From: Trichoplax adhaerens
Taxonomy: Eukaryota; Placozoa; Uniplacotomia; Trichoplacea; Trichoplacidae
Direction: 5' to 3'
DNA: 64,000 nucleotides
Assembly: GCF_000150275.1 (NCBI RefSeq)
Contig: NW_002060944.1
Coordinates: 9,014,159-9,078,158, forward strand
The translations under genes were made by a program, and so were the position numbers. The notes beneath the pieces are model-generated. The model saw only the letters and a program-made list of their open reading frames with translations, made no database searches and had not been told where the DNA came from. Positions 37,901 through 50,700 of the stretch are shown one piece after another (position 1 is the first letter of the stretch; the number at the start of each line of letters is the position of its first letter).

Positions 37901-40900
37901 ATTTGCCAGCTCTTGGTAAGTTGTTTATTAAATTAATAAGTACTCGCAAATAATCAATTCATTATATTGCAACTACATATAAGCAACACTTCGAAAAATT
38001 AAGCATAAAACTTCTTTCCTTCCTATGCAAGTTAAACTATAGATGCAGAATAGCACTGACTACTAAAGATGGGAGTACACCTTTACATTTGGCAGCCTAT
38101 CGCAACGATATGCGTGTTTTAAGGCTATTGCTGTCTACTGGTAAAGTTCAATCAGACTCTATTCTTAATGACATCCAGTTATTAGCTATTTATTAATGCT
38201 AATTTCACCTAAATGTGATCTATAGCTTCGCAGCAAAATATTAAGAATTTTGTGGACATTCGAGACGATGACGGCAAAACTGCTCTCTATATTGCTGTCG
38301 AAATGAGCCATTACGAGGTTTGATTACGTCTATATCCAGTACGAAATATATTGATTTACTTACTCAAATATATCGTATCTTCTTTTCCGTTAAGGAATGT
38401 TTATCACAGCATCAATATCATCATTACGTAAATATTTATCAATAAATTTTTTTCAGATGGCGAAATTATGTCTCGATTATGGAGCAAGCACGGCACAAAT
38501 TCAAAATATTACAAATTCAACATTTAAGCAAGTAAATATACTTTCAAGTCGATCATTAGTCGGAAATTTTCGATATTTTTGTTACACATTGCGTAACAAT
38601 CCTTAACTAAACTGAAATGGATTGAATATGTAGACTATCCTTTGTCTTGTAATATAAAAATAGGGGAAAACGAAATCCATGCTACATATCGCGGCTATTA
38701 GCGGAAATATTGACATAGCCAAACTACTACTGAGTCATAAAGCACAAACTAATACTCTGGATGAAGATAACTACTCAGTGATGCACTATGCAACTTTAGG
38801 GAAAAGCAAAGATATGATTCAATTTTTGCATCAAGAGGTAAATGAGCATCTCTTAGGCTATTTTTAGGACTGTGCCGCAGGTGTTTACTAAATTTCGAAA
38901 CCGGATCTATGCTTATCACTTGATTATACTTATATTTCGTAGGGTCTACCCTTAAATTGCGAAGGTCATGATGGCATGACTCCATTACTGCTATCAGTTC
39001 AGAAAGGATATGTCGAGGTCACTAACAAACTGCTAGACCTGGGAGTTGATATCACCGCAACCGATCATAATAACAAAAATTGCCTACATTACGCTACATA
39101 TCATCAAAATAATGCAATTTTATGTACACTATTGAAGGTGATTCTCCATAAATTAATAGAATTAATGACCAGCGTACGAATTTTTCTAAGACTTTAAGGC
39201 ATTCATCAGAATTTTATTTCTTTTTACCATAGAATGGCGCAATATCTCTTATTAACAATCAAGACTATGAAGGACATACTCCTTTGTTAACATCTATTCA
39301 TAGAAGAGATATTAAGGTTAGCTACGTACCTAATCTGCAACAAGCAATTCAAATAGAAATGGAATCATACTTTGTCGGCTAAAATTTCATTGCCATCGAT
39401 GTAGATCGTAAGAATTTTATTAGATCATGGGGCTGATACAGCCATTCCCAAGAACAACGGCGATACAATTTTGCACCTGGCAGCTATCCACAACAGTCAT
39501 CATATCATTCAATCTGCAATAGACAGCCTTAAAACTACAGTGGATATTAAAAATAATGATGGAAAAACACCGTTGCATATTGCTGCACAATTAGGCCATC
39601 GAAAAATTGTGCAAATCCTTCTAGAATCAGGAGCATATGTCAATAACTGGTATATATTTCATAGCACTCTATTCATTTTTGCGGTAGTAAGCCTAATTTA
39701 CTGAAAAATTATTGATTTTCTGCGGGCAGTAACTAATTTAAAACTCTATGAAAGTAGCCATGATGTTCAATAGACAATATCTATCCATTTAAACTTAGTG
39801 ATACTACGGGAAATACTCCAGTCCATGACGCAGCGGAAAATGATCAGAAAGAGGTTATTGAGTTATTGATTCAACATAGAGCAGCCGTAAATTATACAAA
39901 CCGGAAAAAGGTACAAATATTTGTTTTAGAACTGTAGCTCATTCGTAGTTTAAATGAACTAATTTATAAATATACAATTTTCGACTCCAGCAAATGCATT
40001 AATTTCTTTTGTTCAAGTCTATAATATGCTACAGATATTCAATCTAGTCTAGGAGTGCGTAATCGAAATTTTAGAAAATAATAGCGCTAGGCTACATAGT
40101 ATCTTATAAAAAAATCTTCGATCACGTTATGCGTATTAGAATAGTAAAATTTGAATGCCTTATTAAGAATTTAAGGTTTCATTAGCTTTATTAATCACAA
40201 GCTCTATCTAGTGGCTCTTACATAGATATTTAGCTCAATCTAATTGTAGCAAAAAAGTTGTTTGTGATTACTATTAGATCATCGATAGAACGCTTCTCTT
40301 CGAATAGCTACTATATCCTAGCGCACGAATCTATATACTTAACATATAGCTAATCTTCTATTAATATCCAACAGAGTAAGTTATTAGGCAGTGGGGCATC
40401 TATATAACAACAATTTTTAAAATAATGTAATATAATTAAACACCTTATTCGATTATTAATTATCAGTAGTCAATAATAAATAATACTGATAATCAACATT
40501 TTCTAATTAAGCAATACCGTAATAGTAAATATTAGTAGCTCAACAACATCAAATATTGAGTACATTAGTACAGTGATAGTTGTAATTTTGTATAAAATAA
40601 ATAGTCTGACGAACAATTACCCATGCTTTATGCCAGTTTCTTTAATAGTAGCAGATTCATTTTTGCCTTTCATTGTCATCAACAAGTTACTATTGCAGTA
40701 AGCTGTGCACTTACGGTGCACAGCAATTCTCCTGATTTAGCAGACCAATATCAGCAGAAGATGATTCATTTTTGACTTCAATTTTAATCAATCTATCTGT
40801 CATTTTAGGAAACTCCTTTACACTTAGCATGCAAGAAAAATGCTCTTAATGCCGTTAAAACTCTAATATCCAATAATGCGGACATTTCTATAACGGATTT

Positions 40901-43900
40901 TACTGGAAATACATGCTTCAACATTGCTATCGAGAACTGCAATACAGAAGTCGGACTTGAAATGATACGCAATCAGAAGTATGTAATAAATTATTTGCTT
41001 TACCGCCCTAATATCACCGTTCTTAATACCGAGCAATGTTGTTACCCTATTATTAAATTATGATACCGTAAGAAATAAATTCATACTAACTAAAAATTAT
41101 CATTTTCTAATCTCACATTCTGTAACTCTTATTAAATTACTAAAGCTGGAGAGCAGTCATGGAGCATCGAGGTAGCGACGGGTATTTGCCGATGAAAAAG
41201 TTAATTGAAAAAACTCCTAAAGTAGCCGAAGTAAGAGAATAAAATATCATTAGATTTTGTAGCACTAATTTACTATTGCAATATTACCTAATATTACTAC
41301 TATTGCCTGTACTTATTAAACACCTTTGCAAAGTAAATATGAAGACGTTTAAATAAGCGAAGAATCCAGCATTACTATGCACATGTAATCATTATCATGT
41401 TTGCCAATTAAGCGCCGAAAACTTTCATAACTATAGTCACAATTTAAGTTACAAGCAATCAAAGCAAACACTTCTCATAAAATTAAACAGCACTATTGTG
41501 CACATTTTATATATTATCATTATCCTGTTTGTCAATCAAGCGCCGAAAAATTTCTATAATTTTAGTCACAATTTAAGTTAGTACCAATTGAAGTAGAAAC
41601 TTCTACTAAAATTAAATAGCACTATTATGTATACCCAATCATTATCATGTATTTATTTTCAGGCCGTGATGGATAGATGTGTTGTATTATCTAATCATTC
41701 TGAAAATCACCCTGACGCTTTCGTAAGAATTAGCTTTAAATAGATAAGTTTTAATTTGCATATCTTTAAAGTATGTAACCTATATTTTTACATCATTATT
41801 GAACTTCATACCTAGTTATAATAATAACCTCAAAATTACAGCTACTCTGAGAAAATTTTAATTATAGCACTTAAGTAATTTCACTTCAATTGATAGATCA
41901 CATTCAATTATCAATACATCGAATCACCGCCTCAAAATTCTGAACTGAAGGAAATTAAAGATAAATATTTAGCAATTTCGGTAAAGAGATCTATGTCATT
42001 AGCCTTTCTCTCTGCTATTAATCGGGATTTAGTTTGCAGAAGCTTGTACATATTATTTCCAAATTTACAACACAATATTTCTATCAGGTTTTAAGTCATA
42101 ACAGTTTTTCTATATTAAACAAATCTTTTCAATTTTAAGTTATCTTTTTCTATCTATCTAAGTGTGCATGAAAATAAAGTAACGTATCTTCTTAAATACT
42201 ATACGGAGCCTATATTATCTTTTTAAAGCTATAATCGCTTTCTGCATTGGATAAATATTTCAATCTTAAATTATCTTTCTCTATCTATTTAATTATCAAT
42301 GCAAAATGAAGCTAATTCTCATCTTAAACTATCTTATTTCTGTGTGATTAATTTTAACAGTTTGAATGTAGCTACCATATTACGGCCTTAGTAAGGCAGA
42401 TTATATAACTTTTTATTATTCTAGCAGTTCTAGCTTAGTTTCCGATATATCTCATCTATAGTGTATCCATACCATACTAGACATCTATGTTTGTAACTTG
42501 ACCTAATAATATGCAAACTATTTGGCTAAGAAAATAACTTATATTATTAGAGTATGGTTGAACATAGTCGTACTTCTCTACTATCTCACCCATTGACGAT
42601 GGCATACAGGATGGACAAATGGTACTATAAAATGATTACTTATCAGCATTATTATAGTTATTTTAAGAAACTGTTTAAAACAAATACTCCAATTTTAGGA
42701 AAAACGGTATAGGCCTGGCTTTCTACTCCGAAATATTAATTTATTTTATATTAATATGCGGCTATGTCACAATCATGGGAATTGATCTGTTTTGCAATTC
42801 TTCAGAAAATACTACAAATAATGCATCGATGGTAATTTATGTAAAATTTTAAGTTGGCTCTATGGTTTTTCGGCATAAAAATATTAGTATATAGCGTACT
42901 AGTTAATTTATTATGAGAAAAAAACGTATTCGTAAGGTTCTTTGAGAATTAATTCATATACCTTTAACTTAAATAGGATTGTGAGGTAGTTCCAACGGGC
43001 ATTATTAATGCGGCACCTGTAATAATACTGATTATAGGAGCATTGGTATTTATATTCCACTGTATTCACTTCTATATAAGAGTAAGTATTGAAAAACGAT
43101 GGTAGTCATATAATTACAACATCCTTCAACACACAGCTAGTCTAATAATTCCAGTTTTATTAAAATTTGGTAGTTTTACTCTCTACTTGAAACGTAAATG
43201 TTAATATGATGATTCCAGATTTATTAAAATTTGGTTATTTTATTCTTTACTAGACTCAAAAATTAGCAAATATTAGTACGCTATAATTTCAGTTGCTACT
43301 GACCATAAATTTTAATAAATCGAATATTTTAAGTACAGATATAAATGTTCACATTTTAAATTTAAATCTTATTATTTTAGTACTCTAATATAGCATAAAA
43401 ATTCATATCTTTAGCAATCATGTTTCTATCTCGGTTATACTTCATAGTAAATTAGATGTAGCTTTTGTATCACTTTATGTCTTCTAAGATGATATTCCTG
43501 CTACAATTATACGTATTATATAGCCAACAGAAGCTATTAAGAATGCATTTGTCAACCTCGAAGAAGCGATCATAGGACTTTGCTCGATTATATTTGGCAT
43601 ATTATCCTTAGTATTCGGCAGTAACGTGGTTAACTCTCAAGTGGGCGCTCTATTGGTATTTTTATCGTTGATGATTATCTTAGTCCAGTTACAGAGGTAA
43701 ATATTGTAACTAATTAATAGTTTATTCAGACATCTTTTGATATCCATAATCTTCACAAGAATTCCTAATTTTAATGTACCGGCTTTCATGAATAGAACGA
43801 AATTTTTTGGACCGTACATCCTCATGTTTATCACAGTTTTCAAGACAGTAATCAAAGTTATGGTATTGGTTTTTCTCGCCCTTATTATATTTGGAATATC

Positions 43901-45886
43901 ATTCCAATTTGCTTTTAATGCAGCCAAGGTAGGTTGAGCTGTTTAGTACTTCCATGATTGCTATTTTGCAAGAAATATACGAAAAAGCGATATCTAATGG
44001 CGATATTTTAATAGATTGCTCCATTTAATGAATTCATTACATCCTGCCTCAAGATTTTGGTTATGTTTCTTGGTGAAATTGATTTCTCTGCAAATTTTGG
44101 ATCTAGAATTCAGGGATTACCCCCCGCTCAAGTGGTAGCGATAGCCCTGTTACTAATCGCTTTCGTTCTTATCGTCAACGTTACCCTAGCGAATTTACTA
44201 GTAAGTCGGTTCGATAAAATAACCGAATTTATAGAGCAGTATTTCATATCTATGAAAACATCTATATTACCATATAGCCTACCACACAACAAAGTATTCT
44301 AAAATTATCTGATTCAAGAACAGCAGTGACTAGAATAGACATATATGGAAATACATGATATTACTCAAGTATAATGATACAGGTGCAGAAAGAGTAAATA
44401 CATATTCGTAAGATGGACACAGATCAATTGTAGGAGTGGAAATATCTCCTGCAGATTCCAAGAACATTTTTCAGCTTAACCAAAAAATTTCTCTTCATAA
44501 TTAAGAACTGTGATACCTCTAATTTACTATAGAAATGGATCTTAGTGAATGACTAGGATAGCAGATAAGATACGATTTTGGGCTACCTTCCAGCTACATT
44601 CTTCATAGATTCCAATATTTTTTCAGCTTAACCCAAATATGTCTCTTTAAAATTAAGAGCTACTAATAATTTAGAAACAAGATCAATCCCGCAGAATACC
44701 ATACGTAGTAAGAATCAGTATGATATAGGTTTCGAATTCCCTTGAAGCTTATTCCGCCAGCAAAACTACTCCAAAATTTAACTGAAAATATCCATTACAT
44801 CATCATAATGTTTTATAAAATGAATTGGAAAACAAAGACTAAATCAATCCTATTCTTCTTCTACTTTCTCAGACTGCTCTTGCTGTCGGCGATATACATG
44901 CGTTACAGCAAACTGCTCAAATAACAGATATCATCCATGCGCTTGTATTAATAAGCGAAGTTAATTGCGAATTGCCACTAATTATAAGGAAAAAATTATA
45001 CACACCTATAAGTGTTTACCGAATGCGAGGACCACGTGGCAAATTTAGACATGTATGTATGCGTATATTGTATATAGCATTTATACTCGTATACATATAT
45101 GTATATCTGTATCATTTTTTAATATGGATACCAGGGAAATTTAATATGATATCCATGAGCATTAACCTTTACTAATTTCATTCCTAGAATTTGATATAGT
45201 AGTCTTCATACTGGTCAATAAAGCATTAGTAGACCGCAACAAACTTTTCATATAGTTCTTAATGCATTTTAGATACTATACAGTAAACATACAATCATAA
45301 TTATAAATTTACAATCAGCATATACCATCATTGCAAAGTATAAGATTACGGAAAGTGTAAGGAGTCAATTTCTTAGTTAAACATAGTGCATTACATAAAC
45401 TGCAATATCCTCAGACTGATAATGATTGTAACGCAATTTTGAAGGTTGTTAATCGGTACTTTAGTTATTTTTTACATTTATTCCAGTATATTTGGGAGAG
45501 TACTTCGCAGAGAGCAGCTCTTATAAAATGTGTCCAGGACAGACTTTCGCCAGTGCAAAATGAAAGTAACTTATCCTATGAACTTCAAATAAGCGCGAAA
45601 GATAAAGATTTACATAATTCGTACGTAAAACTAAGAGTAGATCCGGATTTATCGGAAAAAGTAACAGTAAAACATAGCTGATACTACTAGGCAAAGTTCC
45701 ATCCATAAATAGCTTTCTAATGTTTTATAAAATATGCTGATAGCATTCCAGAATACCATGACCTTAGAAATGAATTTTCTTGTTTCAAATAGGAACGCAA
45801 AGCTGCACAAGTCAATCGCGGAACTAAAGCGGATGATAGAAAAAGTAAATGCTAAAGTTGATGCAATAACAGAATCTCAGACATAA
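34974..45886 (+). CDS. TRPA: TRPA1-like ankyrin-repeat cation channel, tandem copy 2 (25 exons, 1138 aa)
   Basis: Exons: 34974-35216, 37150-37330, 37426-37604, 37796-37915, 38032-38140, 38226-38317, 38457-38531, 38664-38837, 38943-39137, 39233-39316, 39405-39649, 39799-39910, 40809-40978, 41146-41230, 41663-41722, 41897-41980, 42551-42621, 42699-42831, 42977-43081, 43524-43696, 43796-43928, 44015-44200, 44873-45052, 45487-45620, 45793-45886. The joined frame is open and ends TAA. Layout matches copy 1: about 16 ankyrin repeats, SMVEHSR before S1, six membrane segments, pore MFLGEIDF (Gly961, Glu962), LAVGDI after S6 and a C-terminal coiled coil. The S1-S2 loop carries NTT and NAS sites. Exon 5 keeps frame only if the acceptor is the AG at 38030-38031; three AGs nearer the repeat are out of frame. 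The start is supported by MIKP and the exon-1 ending FVDPDMLPLYQ, shared with copy 1, its closest relative here. Confidence 0.93.
36003..36425. repeat. Diverged tandem duplication in intron 1 of TRPA copy 2 (offset 203 bp)
   Basis: TATCTAATTTACTTAATAGAT (36028) and TATCTAGTCCATTTAATAGAT (36231) head two units. Both continue with CGA-GC-ATCA, GAATCCA, CCCT-TCAC and a GTC-ATTTAACTGAAAA-type end. The open frame at 36305-36535 lies in the second unit and is not a gene. Confidence 0.75.
41345..41661. repeat. 128-bp tandem repeat (about 2.3 copies) in intron 14 of TRPA copy 2
   Basis: AGCGCCGAAAA recurs at 41411 and 41539, each followed by TAGTCACAATTTAAGTTA and a TAAAATTAAA-AGCACTATT word. A partial third unit runs into the acceptor of exon 15. 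Confidence 0.85.
44450..44700. repeat. Diverged tandem duplication in intron 22 of TRPA copy 2 (offset about 153 bp)
   Basis: AGATTCCAA (44453 and 44607), CAGCTTAAC (44472 and 44624) and AATTAAGA-CT recur in order. Confidence 0.65.
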
Positions 45887-47701
45887 AAAAGGACTTCAAG
45901 GCTCTAAAACAAAAGCGGAAATATTATCTGCCGATCAGATTACCTATAGTAAAAGTTTTACGATCGTAGTATCTTAACGGCCAGAATATATGATATTCTT
46001 TAAGAAATTTACATTCAATAAGCTAGAATAGACCGAATAGAACTCTTTAATACACTTACTATATGTACAATCTTCATAAATAATACCAATATTCAAATTT
46101 AGCTTTGTCATTAGTATACCATCATCAAGGTACCTTATTCATTAATTTGCCATGGATAACCATATCACTCCAATAATAATGTAATTTTCCTCAATTTTAA
46201 TATTAGTAACGGTCGGTTTCATCGACCAATATAGCAATAATTACAGCCAAAACGAATGTTTAATCATAGCATTTAATTTTTTAAACTGTACTTTACTGAA
46301 TGTGGTAACAAATAGTGATTAACGTTTTAAATATTCATTGAATTTTAAACTACCTAGAATCGCATTGTATTTATACTTAACTGCCAAAATCATTTACCGC
46401 TTCTTTAGCAGATTAAATTAAATTCTCTTAAAGCGTATAGCTTGAAAATAAATATCTAACCTTAGGTATAACAAACTATATTATTCATTCATAATGTAGG
46501 ATTATAACAATTTGCATTCTCTCTAAATACGAGCACATTATGACGATTCAGGGTTGCATTAAAGGTTATTTAAAGATTATAAACTACAAACTGGTATCTG
46601 AAATAGTATTCTTTTATAATTTTTACGAATCCGAGAACTTTTCAATTTGCTTCTATATTAAACCGCTGGAGAATTCCGATTTTATTCAGCTATTTGCCGA
46701 GCTTAAACACCCTTCGGCAGCAGCTAGCATGATTGATCCATCATAAGATTATGAAATTTAATCCATATTGGATAGCTAAACTAATACAGAAATATTGATA
46801 ATTATAGACATATACCGAATAATTCTAAATGAACAGACTACAGTATGTCTATTCAGTGAATTATTTATAGCATGATTTAACGTAATAAATAATAACTACC
46901 CTGATTTTTACTGTAAGCCATTAATATTTATCACCCAAGTAAGCGTTTATTCAGCTATTTATTCACGATAGTTCGTATCGTGACACCAATACAACTAATT
47001 AACTCATCAAGATTATCATGACAAGTCAAGGCCCAAGGCCTCTAAATCCTAACTATAATGCGAATTGTTACATAATACCCCGGAAATTAGTCTCATCTGT
47101 TACATTATCTATTATCGCTACTGTAACTGCTGTGCCATTATGACGTCAAAAAGAAGAAGAGGAAAAATTATTAAAAATATCCAATGCTATCAATCACAGT
47201 CGTTATAACGGTTAATTAAGATTGATTTATGTAATCATAATCACGGTATCTATCTAGTCAAGTGCAATGTTGTAATTTCTACCATCTGATTGTGCGCATT
47301 AATAATTATATATGTATTACCCATTGTATATCAGTCGTTAAGATAAAAGGGAATGCAAATTAATATTAGGCTTTAATTAATTCAATCAAGACATCTTCTT
47401 ATATTTAATGGATCTTTAAATTGACCTTTTCTTTATAATCGAATTTTCGAAGGAGTTTGGACTCTTCGTTAACTGATGAAATAATTTCATTGTTGAATGT
47501 AACAAAATATCACCAGAATTGGCTTTCGTCTACATTTTGTTCCCTTCTTACCACTTAATAACTTTCAATCATAGTTTCGACACCGTACTAATCTAGTCAC
47601 TTAAGAAATAATTTTGAAAGTCGTTAGCAATCAAAGTTTGATCAGTATAGGGCGTAAAATATCAGTCTAAGAGGTAGCCAAAAAAAAGTTCAAATTAAGA
47701 A
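45887..47701. other. Spacer between TRPA copies 2 and 3
   Basis: It holds the 3' end of copy 2, a probable degraded minus-strand LTR (about 46382-46985) and the upstream region of copy 3. The open frame at 46540-46746 lies inside the LTR-like segment and is not called as a gene. Confidence 0.5.
46382..46985 (-). mobile_element. Probable degraded LTR of family 2 on the minus strand
   Basis: Its right end, TAGTTCGTATCGTGACA, and the internal stretch TTTATTCAGCTATTTGCCGAGC with CAGCAGCTAGCAT match the family copies at 48800-49240 and 16076-16650 (reverse strand). The left border is placed by weak similarity to the family's TGCCA...GCTTC end, and no matching target-site duplication was found, so it may be off by many bases. 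Confidence 0.5.
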
Positions 47702-50700
47702 ATGATTCAGCCATATCTAGCAGAAGATGTCAAAGAGGCAGAAGTGGCAGATAAAAAACAAAAGAAAAAGAGTAAAGAAGAGAAAGATGTCGAATTACAA
47801 AGCCTAACAGACCAGAAAGAAAGTCGGTTTCAGCGGACTCCAATTTTATCCTTTAAATTTCTTCAAAGTCTCAGGGCGCCTACAACATCGATTGCTAGAA
47901 GAGCTTTCACAAGGAATAAAATTAATTCTGAAATGCTACGAGTTTATAAAGTAAGTTTTCCCCGTAGAAAGTAAACAATAGACATTGTCAGTGCATCATA
48001 AAACTATTGTAAGCCATCAGTTTCCTACAGGAGGGTAGAGTAATGATGCCATTGATGGCTATTTTAATGCATATTCGGCAATTATCAGCAATCTGTGAGA
48101 TAGGTATACAAATCAATTACCACTATAACAATCTATAAAATTTAGCAGTCTTAATTAAAATATTTTCTTTACTGATCCTTTACGCTATAATGGTAACCAA
48201 TACGAAAGTATCCTATTTTGGGCTAAATTATCAGTATTAAATTCATTTCCTGTATCAATACTTTACTAGATTTATGGCACTGGTTTAAGCGATATTATAT
48301 CAGTAAATTCTGTGATTAATAATAAAGAACATGCAAAAATAAGCAGTATAATCGCATTTCATAATGATGTATAACCGAGATTAAAGTCGTATTGTCCTAC
48401 TATGAATAAAGGTTTCTTCACTCTTAACTAGTTATGCAATGAATCCGATAATAATCTGCTATCATGATAGTTGTTCTTCAAGGTATGCCAACAATTCGGT
48501 CCTGTGACATAAATAGCAGAATGAAGAAATTTGATTTAAATCTATAACTATAAGACAGTTTAATCATATCTAGCAATAAATATGATTTTTGCTGCAATTA
48601 GTTCATGGCAATGAACTTTAGTCATTACTCACTTTGGAGTAGAATAGGAGCATATTCGCCTATTTTATTCTCGAGCGTTTTTCAAAGATCGTCAAACTAG
48701 CACATTTTTAATATTATTTAACCATTAATCACTTATAACTTCCATGCTTCCTTGTTTATTGTTATTACTATGATACTGGTAGTAGTTTAAAACACTGTTT
48801 GTCATAAACCAGCTTCGTGACAAAGATAACGTAAAACAAATCTCTAAATTACTATAGCCTCCGGGATTCAGTATCCCTTAACTACCTCACAAGAATTTAG
48901 ACGTCTTTGATTCTACGTTAAAACAACTATACAATTGAGAACTGCTTTATTCAACTATCTGACGGGCTTATATACCCTTCTACAACAGCTAACATTCACG
49001 AGTCATCTTATAAAAATACTTAGGTGAGAACGTCTACTAACTAATTTTTCACAGTCGGACTACAATATGTTCATTCACAGAATCATTTCAGTACACAGTA
49101 CAGCACAGCATTAAATTTACTGTAACACATTTATAATTAGAGTAATTCCTACTGTAAGTAACTAGTTGTAATATATTATCACTATATTACATTAACCAAA
49201 TTTAGATGGCTATTTCTTCACGGTAGTTCGTACCGTGACACTCTTCCATCGATCTATTCAACAAGCAACTTTAAAAAGGTTGAGTTTACCGAAATTCTGT
49301 CCGATAACATAAGTAGCAGAATTAGGAGATTCAGCTTAAATCTATGAGAAAAAACACAGTTTAGGTAAATTAAAGACTAACAATAATTTTCCTATAATTA
49401 TTTCATATCCATAGCTTTTAGTCATTGCATATTATGGAGTAGGATAGGAACGTATTTGAAAATATCATTCTCCAATATTTACCAAAAAAATTTAAACTAG
49501 CCCTTTCATGGTTTTTTTAAGTCTTGATTCAGTTATGATTTCAATGTTTGCTCGTTTATGGCTATTATTATGATCGTAATTTAAAAGTATTATACCCTAT
49601 ACATATTCAGTAAGTAACTTTAAAAAAGCTGAGTGATATCTTTCAATTCTTAACGAATGAAAATATATTATTTAAAATTTGTGATAGGCTTGCGAAACTG
49701 GAGATCTAGCAACCTTACAAAATATTATTGACGACAATTATGAAAAATGTGAAACCTACACAACGGAAATGATCAATTCCGCCGATGAAAATCTTTTGAC
49801 TCCTTTACACTATGCCAGTATCAATAATCAAGTGGAAGTGATTACTTACTTGCTATCAAAAGGCGCAGGTATACGTTGATCATAGAATAAGCAGCATAAG
49901 TATTTGCGTCGACATAAGATACAAATTCCAATTACCTAATTAAACTTTCTGGCCGTAAATTAAACTAAGTTCTACTTTATTCATCCAATACCATTCAAAA
50001 AGAAATCGATGCTGTTGGTGGTAAATTAAATAGAACACCGTTGATGATGGCGATCCATCTCAATCATTACCAGGCTGTGTGTACATTACTAGATCATGAA
50101 CCCGATGTTTGTGTAAAAGATAATCATTTCCAACAGATATTGCACATCGTAGCACAGCAGGGTAATGTTGAAACAGCAAAGGTTTGTTGCTATGCAACTT
50201 ATAGTAATATGCCAACTTCAGTTTTAAAGTCCTACAACATTTCCAGTGATAAGTGTTTGAATTGATTGCGTTCTGTATCAGTCACGTTCTTTTCACAAAT
50301 ATCCTTAATTTTTTAAATAAGCGATGTGGAAAATGAAGTAACATTATTTTATCTCTGTAATCGAATTATAGCTCCTACTTCAATATTTAAAGGAATTGGC
50401 TATACAAGCATCATTCCTAGATGATGTAGATAATGAAAACATGACAGCTTTACATTATGCCTCAGACAAGTGTCATTATAATATCTGTACGCTACTAGTA
50501 AGTCGAGAGGAAAGATTGGATATAAATGAGCCATAGAGTGATTTTTAATTATAATTTAATGAAATTGGCGATCATCAATCTTATCTAGATTGAGCATGGA
50601 TGCCAGCTTTCTTTGGCTGCGTTAGATGGATCTACGGCACTTCATTTAGCTGCATATCGGCAAGATGTGCGATTAGTACATCTATTCCTAAGTAAAGGTG

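Noticed and set aside
38749-38985. Minus-strand frame of 78 codons
   Set aside because: It is the reverse shadow of ankyrin exons 8 and 9 of TRPA copy 2.
43637-43927. Minus-strand frame of 96 codons
   Set aside because: It is the reverse shadow of the S4-S5 exons of TRPA copy 2.
46540-46746. 68-codon frame between TRPA copies 2 and 3
   Set aside because: It lies inside the degraded minus-strand LTR, whose relatives do not keep the frame.
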